A stretch of 64,000 bases of DNA from Phycicoccus jejuensis. Lineage in GTDB: Bacteria > Actinomycetota > Actinomycetes > Actinomycetales > Dermatophilaceae. How positions within the stretch are numbered: the stretch's first letter is position 1; each line of letters starts with the position of its first letter. The stretch is from NCBI RefSeq assembly GCF_000720925.1, contig NZ_JOEE01000010.1, positions 54,387 to 118,386 of the forward strand. Direction: 5' to 3'. This document shows, piece after piece, positions 8,096 to 15,783 of the stretch. The notes beneath the pieces were generated by a model. It did no database searches. It was not told the DNA's origin and saw only the letters and a list, made by a program, of their open reading frames with translations. The position numbers and the translations under genes are program-made.

Positions 8096-8260
8096 TCAGG
8101 GCGCGGAGAGGAAGCCGGTGACCGCCCGGTGGTCGTTGGTGCCGATGCCGTCGACGTCGACCCGCAGGCCGACCTCCGGCGGGGTCGTGGTCTCCGTCGC
8201 GCTCACCCGCTCGACGCGAGGACGCGGCCGGCCGGTCGGCACCCGCCGTTCCGCTCCGCG
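8096..8260 (-). pseudogene. Possible 3' remnant of an endonuclease/exonuclease/phosphatase gene
   Basis: The minus-strand frame ending at 8096 reads PPEVGLRVDVDGIGTNDHRAVTG near its end. The NDHRAV block resembles the SDHRPV C-terminal catalytic block of the endonuclease/exonuclease/phosphatase superfamily. No upstream part of such a gene exists: the frame runs into fdhD on the other strand. I read it as a decayed fragment, but chance resemblance is possible. Confidence 0.25.
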
Positions 8261-8294
8261 CAACACCGGCGGCCCGGTGTGCTCGAATGGGGCC

Positions 8295-9134
8295 GTGGGA
8301 CGGGTGACGACACGGGTGCCGCGGACGCGGATGGACCTCGGCCGCGCGGTCGTCGACCGGCGCCCCGACACCGTGGCCGTCGAGGAGCCCCTCGAGGTCC
8401 GGGTCGACGGCAGCTCCGTGACGACGACGATGCGCACCCCCGGCGACGACTTCGACCTCGCCCTCGGTCACCTGCTCACCGAGGGGATGGTCGCCTCGGC
8501 CCACGACGTCGCGACGATGATGCACTGCACCGACGTCGGGCCCGACGGTTCGCCGACCTTCAACGTCGTCGAGGCGGCCCTCTCCCCCGGCGTCTCCCTC
8601 CTGCGCCCGGCCCGCGAGCGCACGGAGTCGATGACGAGCGCCTGCGGCGTGTGCGGCTCGGCGTCCCTCGACGCCGTGCGCACCGCGAGCCGCTTCGACG
8701 TCGCCGCCGACGCGGTGCGGGTCGAGGCCTCCGTCCTCGCCGGCCTGCCCGACGCGCTGCGCACCCACCAGGCGACCTTCGAGCGCACCGGCGGCGTGCA
8801 CGCGGCGGGCGTCGCCGACGCCGACGGCACGCTGCTCGCCGTCCGCGAGGACGTCGGCCGGCACAACGCCGTCGACAAGGTGATCGGCGGGCTGGCCCGC
8901 GAGCGCGAGCTGCCGCTGTCCGGCACCGTCCTCGTCGTCAGCGCCCGGGCGAGCTTCGAGATCGTCCAGAAGGCGGCGGTCGCGGGCATCCCCGTCGTCG
9001 TCGCGGTGGGCGCGGCCACCTCGCTGGCCGTCGAGCTCGCGGCCGACGCGGGCATCACGCTCGCCGCCTTCGTCCGCGAGGGGCGCATCTCGCTGTACTC
9101 CCGCCCGGACCGGGTGCCCGACCCCCCGGCGTGA
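8295..9134 (+). CDS. fdhD: Formate dehydrogenase accessory sulfurtransferase FdhD
   Basis: The 279-residue protein has the FdhD pattern: RPDTVAVEEPLEVRVDG at the N-terminus, SACGVCGSASLDAV with the two essential cysteines (CxxC), and REDVGRHNAVDKVIGG, the nucleotide/molybdenum cofactor binding block. FdhD receives sulfur from a cysteine desulfurase and adds it to the bis-MGD cofactor of formate dehydrogenases. The GTG at 8295 gives a start that matches the family length. No formate dehydrogenase gene is in the window, so its client must lie elsewhere. Confidence 0.9.
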   Translation: MGRVTTRVPRTRMDLGRAVVDRRPDTVAVEEPLEVRVDGSSVTTTMRTPGDDFDLALGHLLTEGMVASAHDVATMMHCTDVGPDGSPTFNVVEAALSPGVSLLRPARERTESMTSACGVCGSASLDAVRTASRFDVAADAVRVEASVLAGLPDALRTHQATFERTGGVHAAGVADADGTLLAVREDVGRHNAVDKVIGGLARERELPLSGTVLVVSARASFEIVQKAAVAGIPVVVAVGAATSLAVELAADAGITLAAFVREGRISLYSRPDRVPDPPA

Positions 9135-9259
9135 CCTGCGGCTCGACGTACCGTCCAGTAGCACGGACCCGGATTGTGACGCGGGCCGCGCGAGGGTGAA
9201 GGATGGGTGGTCCGGCCCCCGACCGGGGCACGGACCGCGACCGCTGAAAGGACGTGCGC

Positions 9260-12043
9260 GTGGCCCTCCACGAAGACGTCGGCCCCATCCTCAACGGCAT
9301 CCCGACGCACCTGCCGGACATCGACCCGAGCGAAACCGACGAGTGGCTCGCCAGCCTCGACGCCGTCATCGACGGCCCGGGACGGATGCGCGCCCGCTAC
9401 CTCATGCTCCGCCTGCTCGAGCGGGCCCGGTCGATGCAGGTCGGCGTCCCGTCACTGACGACGACCGACTACGTCAACACGATCGGCCCGGAGCAGGAGC
9501 CGTGGTTCCCCGGCGACGAGGACACCGAGCGCCGCTTCCGCGCCCTCCTGCGCTGGAACGCCGCGATGGTCGTGCACCGCGCCCAGAAGCCGGGCATCGG
9601 CGTCGGCGGCCACATCTCGACGTACGCGTCGGCCGCGACGCTCTACGAGGTGGGCATGAACCACTTCTTCCGCGGCAAGGACCACCCGGGCGGCGGCGAC
9701 CACGTCTTCTTCCAGGGCCACGCCTCCCCCGGCATGTACGCCCGCGCCTTCCTCGAGGGCCGGATCAGCGCCGACCGCCTCGACGGGTTCCGCCAGGAGC
9801 ACAGCCACGTCGTCGACGGCTCGCCGCTCGCGCTGCCCAGCTACCCGCACCCGCGCCTGATGTCGGACTTCTGGGAGTTCCCGACGGTGTCGATGGGCCT
9901 GGGCCCGATGAACGCCATCTACCAGGCGCAGTTCGACAAGTACCTGCACAACCGCGGCATCAAGGACACGAGCCAGCAGCACACGTGGGCCTTCCTCGGC
10001 GACGGCGAGATGGACGAGCCCGAGTCGCGGGGCGCCCTGCAGATCGCGGCGCAGGAGGAGCTCGACAACCTCACCTTCGTCGTCAACTGCAACCTCCAGC
10101 GGCTCGACGGCCCGGTGCGCGGCAACGGCAAGATCGTCCAGGAGCTCGAGGCGTTCTTCCGCGGCGCCGGCTGGAACGTCATCAAGGTCGTGTGGGGCCG
10201 CGGCTGGGACCCGCTGCTCGCCGCCGACGGCGACGGCGCCCTCGTCCACCTCATGAACTCGACGTCGGACGGTGACTACCAGACCTTCCGCGCCAACGAC
10301 GGCAAGTACGTCCGCGACCACTTCTTCGCGCGCGACCCGCGCACTCGCAAGATGGTCGCCGACTGGTCCGACGAGGACATCTGGTGGAAGCTCAAGCGCG
10401 GCGGCCACGACTACCGCAAGGTGTACGCCGCCTACAAGGCCGCGGTCGAGCACACCGGCCAGCCGACAGTCATCCTCGCGAAGACGATCAAGGGCTACGG
10501 CCTCGGCACCTCGTTCGCCGGCCGCAACGCGACGCACCAGATGAAGAAGTTCACGCTCGACGACCTCAAGAACCTGCGTGACTCGCTGAACATCCCGGTC
10601 AGCGACGAGCAGCTCGAGAAGGACCCGTACAACGCGCCGTACTTCCACCCGGGCGCCGACGACGAGGTCATCCAGTACGCGATGGAGCGCCGCGCCAAGC
10701 TCGGTGGCGGTGTGCCGGAGCGTCGTTCGACGCACGTCCCGATCCACCTGCCCGACGACTCGGCCTACGGCCAGGTCAAGAAGGGCTCCGGCAAGCAGCA
10801 GGTCGCGACGACGATGGCCTTCGTCCGGTTGCTCAAGGACCTCATGCGCGACAAGGAGTTCGGCAAGCGGATCGTGCCGATCATCCCCGACGAGGCGCGC
10901 ACCTTCGGGATGGACAGCTTCTTCTCGACGATCAAGATCTACAACCCGCACGGCCAGCGCTACACGCCGGTCGACGCGGAGCTGATGCTCGCCTACCGCG
11001 AGGCCAAGAACGGCCAGATCCTCCACCTCGGCATCAACGAGGGTGGCTCGATGGCGGCGTTCACGGCCTCCGGCACGTCGTACGCGACGCACGGCGAGCC
11101 GATGATCCCGATCTACGTCTTCTACTCGATGTTCGGCTTCCAGCGCACCGGTGACTCGGTGTGGGCCGCGGCCGACCAGATGACGCGCGGCTTCCTCATC
11201 GGGGCCACCGCCGGCCGCACGACGCTGACCGGCGAGGGCCTCCAGCACGCCGACGGCCACAGCCCGCTGCTCGCGGCGACGAACCCCGCCGTCGTGCACT
11301 ACGACCCGGCGTTCGCGTACGAGATCGCGCACATCGTCCAGGACGGTCTGCACCGGATGTACGGCACGGACGAGTCGCTGACCGACGACCAGCGCAACGT
11401 CATCTACTACCTGACGGTCTACAACGAGCCGATGGCGCAGCCGGCCGAGCCCGAGAACCTCGACCGCGAGGGCCTGCTCAAGGGCATGTACCTCTACGCC
11501 GAGGGCTCGACCGAGGGCATCGGCGACGACGCCCCGCGCGTGCAGCTGCTCGCGTCGGGTGTCGGGATGCCGTGGGCGCTCGAGGCCCAGGAGCTGCTCC
11601 GCAACGACTGGCACGTCGCCGCCGACGTCTGGTCGGTGACGTCGTGGAACGAGCTGCGTCGTGACGGGCTCCGGTGCGACGAGGCGAAGTTCCTGCACCC
11701 GGAGCAGGAGGCGCCCACCCCGTGGGTGACCTCGCAGCTGTCCGGTCGCCAGGGCCCGGTCCTCGCGGTGTCCGACTACATGCGGGCCGTCCAGGACCAG
11801 ATCGCGCAGTGGGTGCCCGGTGACTTCTCGTCGCTCGGCGCCGACGGCTTCGGCTTCTCCGACACCCGCCCCGCGGCGCGTCGCTACTTCCACATCGACG
11901 GCCCGTCGATGGCGGTGCGCGCCCTGCAGGTGCTCGCCGAGCGCGGCGAGGTCGAGGCGTCGGTGCCGGCCGAGGCGGCCAAGCGCTACCGGCTGCACGA
12001 CGTGACCGCCGGCGCGTCCGGCAACGAGGGCGGCGACAGCTGA
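9260..12043 (+). CDS. aceE: Pyruvate dehydrogenase E1 component, homodimeric
   Basis: The 927-residue protein is the AceE-type E1 that decarboxylates pyruvate with thiamine diphosphate and passes the acetyl group to E2 lipoyl domains. [11 protein letters not shown] and [15 protein letters not shown] are active-site blocks; the thiamine diphosphate/Mg motif is [12 protein letters not shown] through [11 protein letters not shown]. The pyrimidine-binding and C-terminal transketolase-like domains follow ([31 protein letters not shown]). Two GTG codons compete: GAAAGGA (9246-9252) is 7 bases from the GTG at 9260 but only 1 from that at 9254, so 9260 is preferred. A strong terminator follows. E2 and E3 genes are not adjacent, as is usual in actinobacteria. 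Confidence 0.95.
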   Translation: MALHEDVGPILNGIPTHLPDIDPSETDEWLASLDAVIDGPGRMRARYLMLRLLERARSMQVGVPSLTTTDYVNTIGPEQEPWFPGDEDTERRFRALLRWNAAMVVHRAQKPGIGVGGHISTYASAATLYEVGMNHFFRGKDHPGGGDHVFFQGHASPGMYARAFLEGRISADRLDGFRQEHSHVVDGSPLALPSYPHPRLMSDFWEFPTVSMGLGPMNAIYQAQFDKYLHNRGIKDTSQQHTWAFLGDGEMDEPESRGALQIAAQEELDNLTFVVNCNLQRLDGPVRGNGKIVQELEAFFRGAGWNVIKVVWGRGWDPLLAADGDGALVHLMNSTSDGDYQTFRANDGKYVRDHFFARDPRTRKMVADWSDEDIWWKLKRGGHDYRKVYAAYKAAVEHTGQPTVILAKTIKGYGLGTSFAGRNATHQMKKFTLDDLKNLRDSLNIPVSDEQLEKDPYNAPYFHPGADDEVIQYAMERRAKLGGGVPERRSTHVPIHLPDDSAYGQVKKGSGKQQVATTMAFVRLLKDLMRDKEFGKRIVPIIPDEARTFGMDSFFSTIKIYNPHGQRYTPVDAELMLAYREAKNGQILHLGINEGGSMAAFTASGTSYATHGEPMIPIYVFYSMFGFQRTGDSVWAAADQMTRGFLIGATAGRTTLTGEGLQHADGHSPLLAATNPAVVHYDPAFAYEIAHIVQDGLHRMYGTDESLTDDQRNVIYYLTVYNEPMAQPAEPENLDREGLLKGMYLYAEGSTEGIGDDAPRVQLLASGVGMPWALEAQELLRNDWHVAADVWSVTSWNELRRDGLRCDEAKFLHPEQEAPTPWVTSQLSGRQGPVLAVSDYMRAVQDQIAQWVPGDFSSLGADGFGFSDTRPAARRYFHIDGPSMAVRALQVLAERGEVEASVPAEAAKRYRLHDVTAGASGNEGGDS

Positions 12044-12068
12044 CCGCCCACCCCGTCGAGTGAACAGG

Positions 12069-12102
12069 ACACGCCGCCCGCGCACCGTCGCGGGCGGCGT
12101 GT
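12069..12102 (+). terminator. Terminator of aceE
   Basis: ACACGCCGCCCGCG (12069-12082) pairs perfectly over 14 bases with 12089-12102 across a 6-base loop and is followed by TCTCT. It lies 25 bases after the aceE stop. Confidence 0.75.
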
Positions 12103-12141
12103 TCTCTACTCTCGACGGGTGAGCACCCCAGGAGCAGCCCG

Positions 12142-12444
12142 ATGATCGTCGCCTTCAGCATCGCCCCCGCGCGCCCGGACGACACCGGCTCCTACGCCGA
12201 GGCCGTCGCGGAGGCGGTCGGCATCGTCCGCGCCTCCGGCCTCCCCCACGAGACGAACGCGATGTTCACCAACCTCGAGGGCGAGTGGGACGAGGTGTTC
12301 GGCGTCCTCAAGCAGTGCACCGAGGCGATGACCGCGCGCCACCCGCGCGTCTCGCTCGTCGTCAAGGCCGACATCCGACCCGGGCACACGGGGATGCTCA
12401 CCTCCAAGGTGCAGCGCATCGACGAGGTGCTCGGCGAGGGCTGA
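12142..12444 (+). CDS. MTH1187/YqgV family thiamine-binding-type protein
   Basis: The 100-residue protein begins MIVAFSIAPARP and has the ferredoxin-like fold pattern of the MTH1187 family, with NAMFTNLEGEWDEVFGVLKQ in the middle and SLVVKADIRPGHTG towards the end. Family members form tetramers, and some bind thiamine or related pyrimidines. The position just after aceE, a thiamine diphosphate enzyme, fits but does not prove a link. The gene follows the aceE terminator, so it probably has its own promoter. Confidence 0.75.
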   Translation: MIVAFSIAPARPDDTGSYAEAVAEAVGIVRASGLPHETNAMFTNLEGEWDEVFGVLKQCTEAMTARHPRVSLVVKADIRPGHTGMLTSKVQRIDEVLGEG

Positions 12445-12478
12445 GCCCCACCGCTGGTCCCGCCCGAGCGGACGCCGC

Positions 12479-13405
12479 TCAGGCCGGGGTGGTGGTCAGC
12501 GCGGCGGCCGCCTCGACCCAGCGGGTGGCCTCGGCGAGGCTCGGCGTCGTGCCGAGCGCCCGCCGGGGCTTCGCGGCCACCCGGTAGCGCTCGACGAGGT
12601 CCGCCGGGTCGGCGGCCGCCAAGGTCGCGACGTCGGTGACGCCGGCGTCGTGCAGCACCGCGGCGTTCGTCCGGTCGACCCCGGGGACGCCGAGCAGCCC
12701 GGCGAGCACCGTGAACCGGCCGAGCTCCTCGCGGTCGACGCCGAGCAGGCTGACGAGGCTCGCCGAGGCGGTCGCGCGGGTCGCGAGCCGGGCGAACCCG
12801 CTCGTCGTCGTCACGTGCGCCCCGCGCAGCGTCGCCACCTGGGCGTCGGTCAGCCCGTCGATGTCCTCGACCGGACGCTCGACGACCGGCGCGGCCACGA
12901 CCTCGTCCGGTGGCGGCTTGGGGACCGGGACGACGGTCATCGAGACGGTCGAGAGCGCGGCCGCGTTGACCTGGTCGCCGGGGCGCACGAACTGGAAGCC
13001 GATGGTCCCGACGGCGGTGACGTCGACGTGCACCTTGGACTCCAGGGTGAACTCGCGCACGGCGAAGTTCGACGTACCGTTGCCCATCGTCCCGAGGCGC
13101 TCGGCGATGCCGTCGAGCGCGTGCTGCAACCCGTCGGCGAGGTCGTCGGACGAGCGGGGCGGGTCGGCGAGCGCGGCCAGCTTCGCCTCGAGCGCGGCGT
13201 TCTCGGCGCGGGCCGAGGCCAGCTCGCCGCGGAGGGCGTCGACGATCTTCTCGAGGTTCTCCCCGGACGCGGCGGGGTCGGCGCCCGTGACCGGCGTGAA
13301 GACACCGGTGATGCCGTCGACCGTCACGAGGCGGTCGACGCCGATGCGCTCGAGCGCGGCGAGCCGGCCGGGGTCGAGCGTCGTGCGGACCTGGGGTGGG
13401 GTCAT
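12479..13405 (-). CDS. Unknown protein with helix-hairpin-helix-like C-terminus (last gene of protease cluster)
   Basis: This 308-residue protein is not a family I can name. It begins TPPQVRTTLDPGRLAALERI, then has a short coiled coil (about 55-85), a beta-rich block (FAVREFTLESKVHVDVTAVG, about 115-165, ending STVSMTVVPVP) similar in layout to its upstream neighbours, a proline linker, and a helical end with GLTDAQVATLRGAHV, LLGVPGVDRTNAAVL and LAAADPADLVERY, typical of DUF4332/helix-hairpin-helix modules. There is no signal peptide or membrane helix. The ATG at 13405 overlaps the previous stop (ATGA), so it is coupled to the 140-residue gene. Confidence 0.6.
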   Translation of the reverse strand: MTPPQVRTTLDPGRLAALERIGVDRLVTVDGITGVFTPVTGADPAASGENLEKIVDALRGELASARAENAALEAKLAALADPPRSSDDLADGLQHALDGIAERLGTMGNGTSNFAVREFTLESKVHVDVTAVGTIGFQFVRPGDQVNAAALSTVSMTVVPVPKPPPDEVVAAPVVERPVEDIDGLTDAQVATLRGAHVTTTSGFARLATRATASASLVSLLGVDREELGRFTVLAGLLGVPGVDRTNAAVLHDAGVTDVATLAAADPADLVERYRVAAKPRRALGTTPSLAEATRWVEAAAALTTTPA

Positions 13406-13824
13406 GGCGACGGGGGTCCTTCCTCGGTCGCCGGGAGCGGGGTCGGGGCGACGCGCTGGGGGGTCAGGGTGAGCCGGACGCGGGTGCCGGCGGCGGAGCG
13501 GTAGCCGTAGACGCCCACGGTCACGGGGTTGACCGTCCGGCACAGCAGGCGCGTGCGGGCCGGGCCACCGTCGTCCGACGCGACGCGGACGGCCTCGGTC
13601 GAGAGCTCGAGGTCGACCGACGCCTCGTCGAACGCGTACCAGAGCGGCGGGAGGGTGAGGCTGCCCGGAGCGGCGGCCGCGTACTCCGCGGCCCGGGCGC
13701 GGGCGTGCTCGTCGAGGAGGTCCTGCGCCTCGACGACGGCGGTGACCGTGCCCGCGAGGAGGGCACCCAGCTCGGTCTGCCGGGTGCCGCTCCCCGCGGT
13801 CGGCGAGGGGTCGCCGGTGGCCAC
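13402..13824 (-). CDS. Unknown small beta-rich protein of protease cluster
   Basis: The 140-residue protein starts at the GTG at 13824, two bases after the previous stop. It has a helical N-terminus (ELGALLAGTVTAVVEAQDLL, about 16-60), then LPPLWYAFDEASVDLELS and ends in strands finishing GTRVRLTLTPQRV. The helix followed by a proline-containing turn and a strand of alternating hydrophobics mirrors the two larger upstream proteins, which suggests common descent. The arrangement recalls DUF2589-type proteins, but the similarity is weak and by eye. No signal peptide is present. Confidence 0.6.
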   Translation of the reverse strand: MATGDPSPTAGSGTRQTELGALLAGTVTAVVEAQDLLDEHARARAAEYAAAAPGSLTLPPLWYAFDEASVDLELSTEAVRVASDDGGPARTRLLCRTVNPVTVGVYGYRSAAGTRVRLTLTPQRVAPTPLPATEEGPPSP

Positions 13825-13826
13825 GG

Positions 13827-14684
13827 TCAGAACGTGACGGTCGTGGACTCGGACACGATGCCCTTGCGGACGCTGACGACGACGTCGACCGGGGTGCGGT
13901 CGGCGGTCTCGTCGACGAAGGTCCGGGTCAGGAGGATCGTCAGCTGTCCGTCCCCGTCGGTCTGGTCGACGCCACCGACGTACTCCCACGCCACACCCGC
14001 CGAGTCGACCGCGAGCGTCTTGCCCGGGATGGGGTCTCCGTCGACGTTCTCGTAGGTGATGACGACCTCCATCGTCCTCGACTCCGCCGGCGGCCCGCCC
14101 ACGTCGGTGATCGGGCCGGCGTCGATGCTGATCGACGGCCCGACGACCGCCTGGCGCGGGCGCGGCACCCCGATGTCGTGGCGCGGCTCGAGGATGGCGT
14201 TCATCCGCAGGAGGCCGACCGAGCTCTCGGAGCGGTAGCGCGTGTCGACGTGCGCCTGCGAGGAGTCGTACTGGAAGTTGTTGTAGCCGCCCCCGAAGAT
14301 CAGGCCGATGCCGGCCTGTCCGTGCGAGTCGGTGTTGCTGTGCACGTAGCTGTCGCTCGACTGCGTCGTCGCGAACTGCGACGCCGAGAAGCGGCCCTGG
14401 AGGCGCACCTGCTTCCACTCGTAGAGGACGGGGTCGACGACGTCGATGAGCGGCAGCTTCTGCGTGAAGGTCTGCGCGCCCGTCACGGTGCCGGCGTCGT
14501 CGTACTCGACCTCCTGGACCGCGATGACGTCGACGAGCGTCTGCGACAGCGCGGACGTGGTGTCCGCCGCGGTCTTGTTCAGCTCCTGCTGCGTGCTGGC
14601 GACGGCCTGCCCGGTGAGCCGGACGAGGTCGCCGAAGGCCATGCCGGCGGTGTTGAGCTGACCGCTCACGTCGGTGTCTGCCAT
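13827..14684 (-). CDS. Unknown protein with C-terminal Ig-like domain, paralogue of next gene
   Basis: The 285-residue protein starts MADTDVSGQL. Residues 5-60 are helical (FGDLVRLTGQAVASTQQEL), followed by LPLIDVVDPVLYEWKQVRLQ (about 90), a low-complexity S/T/Y/G section and MNAILEPRHDIGVPRP (about 165). The last 90 residues look like a bacterial Ig/invasin-type beta sandwich (MEVVITYENVDGDPIPGKTL ... TDGDGQLTILLTR). The paralogue at 14700 shares every block in order. No signal sequence is seen. AGGAGA precedes the ATG. The function is unknown. Confidence 0.65.
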   Translation of the reverse strand: MADTDVSGQLNTAGMAFGDLVRLTGQAVASTQQELNKTAADTTSALSQTLVDVIAVQEVEYDDAGTVTGAQTFTQKLPLIDVVDPVLYEWKQVRLQGRFSASQFATTQSSDSYVHSNTDSHGQAGIGLIFGGGYNNFQYDSSQAHVDTRYRSESSVGLLRMNAILEPRHDIGVPRPRQAVVGPSISIDAGPITDVGGPPAESRTMEVVITYENVDGDPIPGKTLAVDSAGVAWEYVGGVDQTDGDGQLTILLTRTFVDETADRTPVDVVVSVRKGIVSESTTVTF

Positions 14685-14699
14685 GGGACTCTCCTTCTC

Positions 14700-15752
14700 T
14701 CAGATCGTGAGCGCGTAGCTCTGGCTCATCGCGCCGAGCCGGGCGACGAGGGTGACGCGGGCGCCGGCGGCGCCGGCGTTCGGGACGTTGCGGGTGACGG
14801 TGACGAGCACTTGGCCCTCCGCGTTCGTGCTGTTGCCGGTGAACGGCGCGGTGGTCGAGAAGCTGGTGCGCAGCCCCCCGGCCTCGATCCGCAGCGGCAC
14901 ACCGGGGTTGACGTCGCCACCGGCCTTGCGCACCGTGACGACGACGTCGACCGAGCGGTTGACGCCCGCGCCGGCGACGGCGGTCTCCTTGACCGGCCCC
15001 TGCGAGAAGACGATCTGCGGGCCGATGGCGACCTGGCTGGGCACCGGCAGCTTGCCGGTCGTGCGTGGGCCGAGGATGGCATCCAGCCGCACCTCGCCGG
15101 AGGACCAGCTGGCCTCCTGCTCGTGCGAGGTCCGCACGTCCTGGGTGTTCTCGTACCCGTACTCGTAGTTCACCCCGAGGAAGCCCCAGAACAGGCCCGC
15201 TCCCCCGATCCCGCCGCCGGACTGCTTGGCGCTGAACGTCAGCCCGTCGCTCTCGTTGAACGCCCCGCACGAGAGGTCCATCGAGAGGGCGACGCGCTTC
15301 CACTCGTGGACGGTCGGCATGAAGAAGTTGAGGACCGAGAGGTCGGTGCTCACGAGCTCGGTGTCGGCGGCGACGGGGAGGCCGTCGTCGTCGAGGTGCT
15401 GGATGACGTCGGTGACGACGGTGATGTTCGTGTCGGCGAGCTCGTTGACGGTGTCGATGACGCCCTGGTCGAGCGCGGCCTGCGAGTCGGCGACGCCGAT
15501 GCCGATGGACTTCAGGACGTCGCCGAAGGTGGGCGCGACGGCCCGGAGCTGACCGCTGACGTCGGCGGCCGCGACCCCGGCCCCGAGGCCGGCGGGTGCG
15601 CCGAGGCCGGCGAGGGCCGCGGCGGGGGCCGGGACGACGGGCGCCGCGGTGCGCGGCGCCGGGGTCACCGGGACGGTGGTCGTGGGTTCGCGCTCGGGCG
15701 TGCGGGCCCGGGCGGCCGTCTTCGCCGGACGGCGGCGGGTGGTGCTGGCCAT
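14700..15752 (-). CDS. Unknown protein with Ala/Pro-rich N-terminus and C-terminal Ig-like domain
   Basis: The 350-residue protein has a basic, then A/P/T-rich leader (about 1-65), then the blocks it shares with its neighbour: DVSGQLRAVAPTFGDVLKSI, a helix-rich section, LSVLNFFMPTVHEWKRVALS, a glycine/tyrosine-rich segment, VRLDAILGPRTTGKLPVPSQ, and an Ig-like end (VDVVVTVRKAGGDVNPGVPL ... NAEGQVLVTVTR). The leader is not a classical signal peptide because no hydrophobic core follows the positive charges. It lies 31 bases downstream of the subtilase gene and is probably in the same transcript. Confidence 0.65.
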   Translation of the reverse strand: MASTTRRRPAKTAARARTPEREPTTTVPVTPAPRTAAPVVPAPAAALAGLGAPAGLGAGVAAADVSGQLRAVAPTFGDVLKSIGIGVADSQAALDQGVIDTVNELADTNITVVTDVIQHLDDDGLPVAADTELVSTDLSVLNFFMPTVHEWKRVALSMDLSCGAFNESDGLTFSAKQSGGGIGGAGLFWGFLGVNYEYGYENTQDVRTSHEQEASWSSGEVRLDAILGPRTTGKLPVPSQVAIGPQIVFSQGPVKETAVAGAGVNRSVDVVVTVRKAGGDVNPGVPLRIEAGGLRTSFSTTAPFTGNSTNAEGQVLVTVTRNVPNAGAAGARVTLVARLGAMSQSYALTI

Positions 15753-15783
15753 GGTGGCTCTCCTTGCGGTGGGTGGGGTGCGG

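Noticed and set aside
9452..12085. Very long minus-strand open frame opposite aceE (877 codons)
   Set aside because: Its product is rich in R, V, H, D and L without domains, and aceE on the other strand is unmistakable. It is an artefact of high GC.
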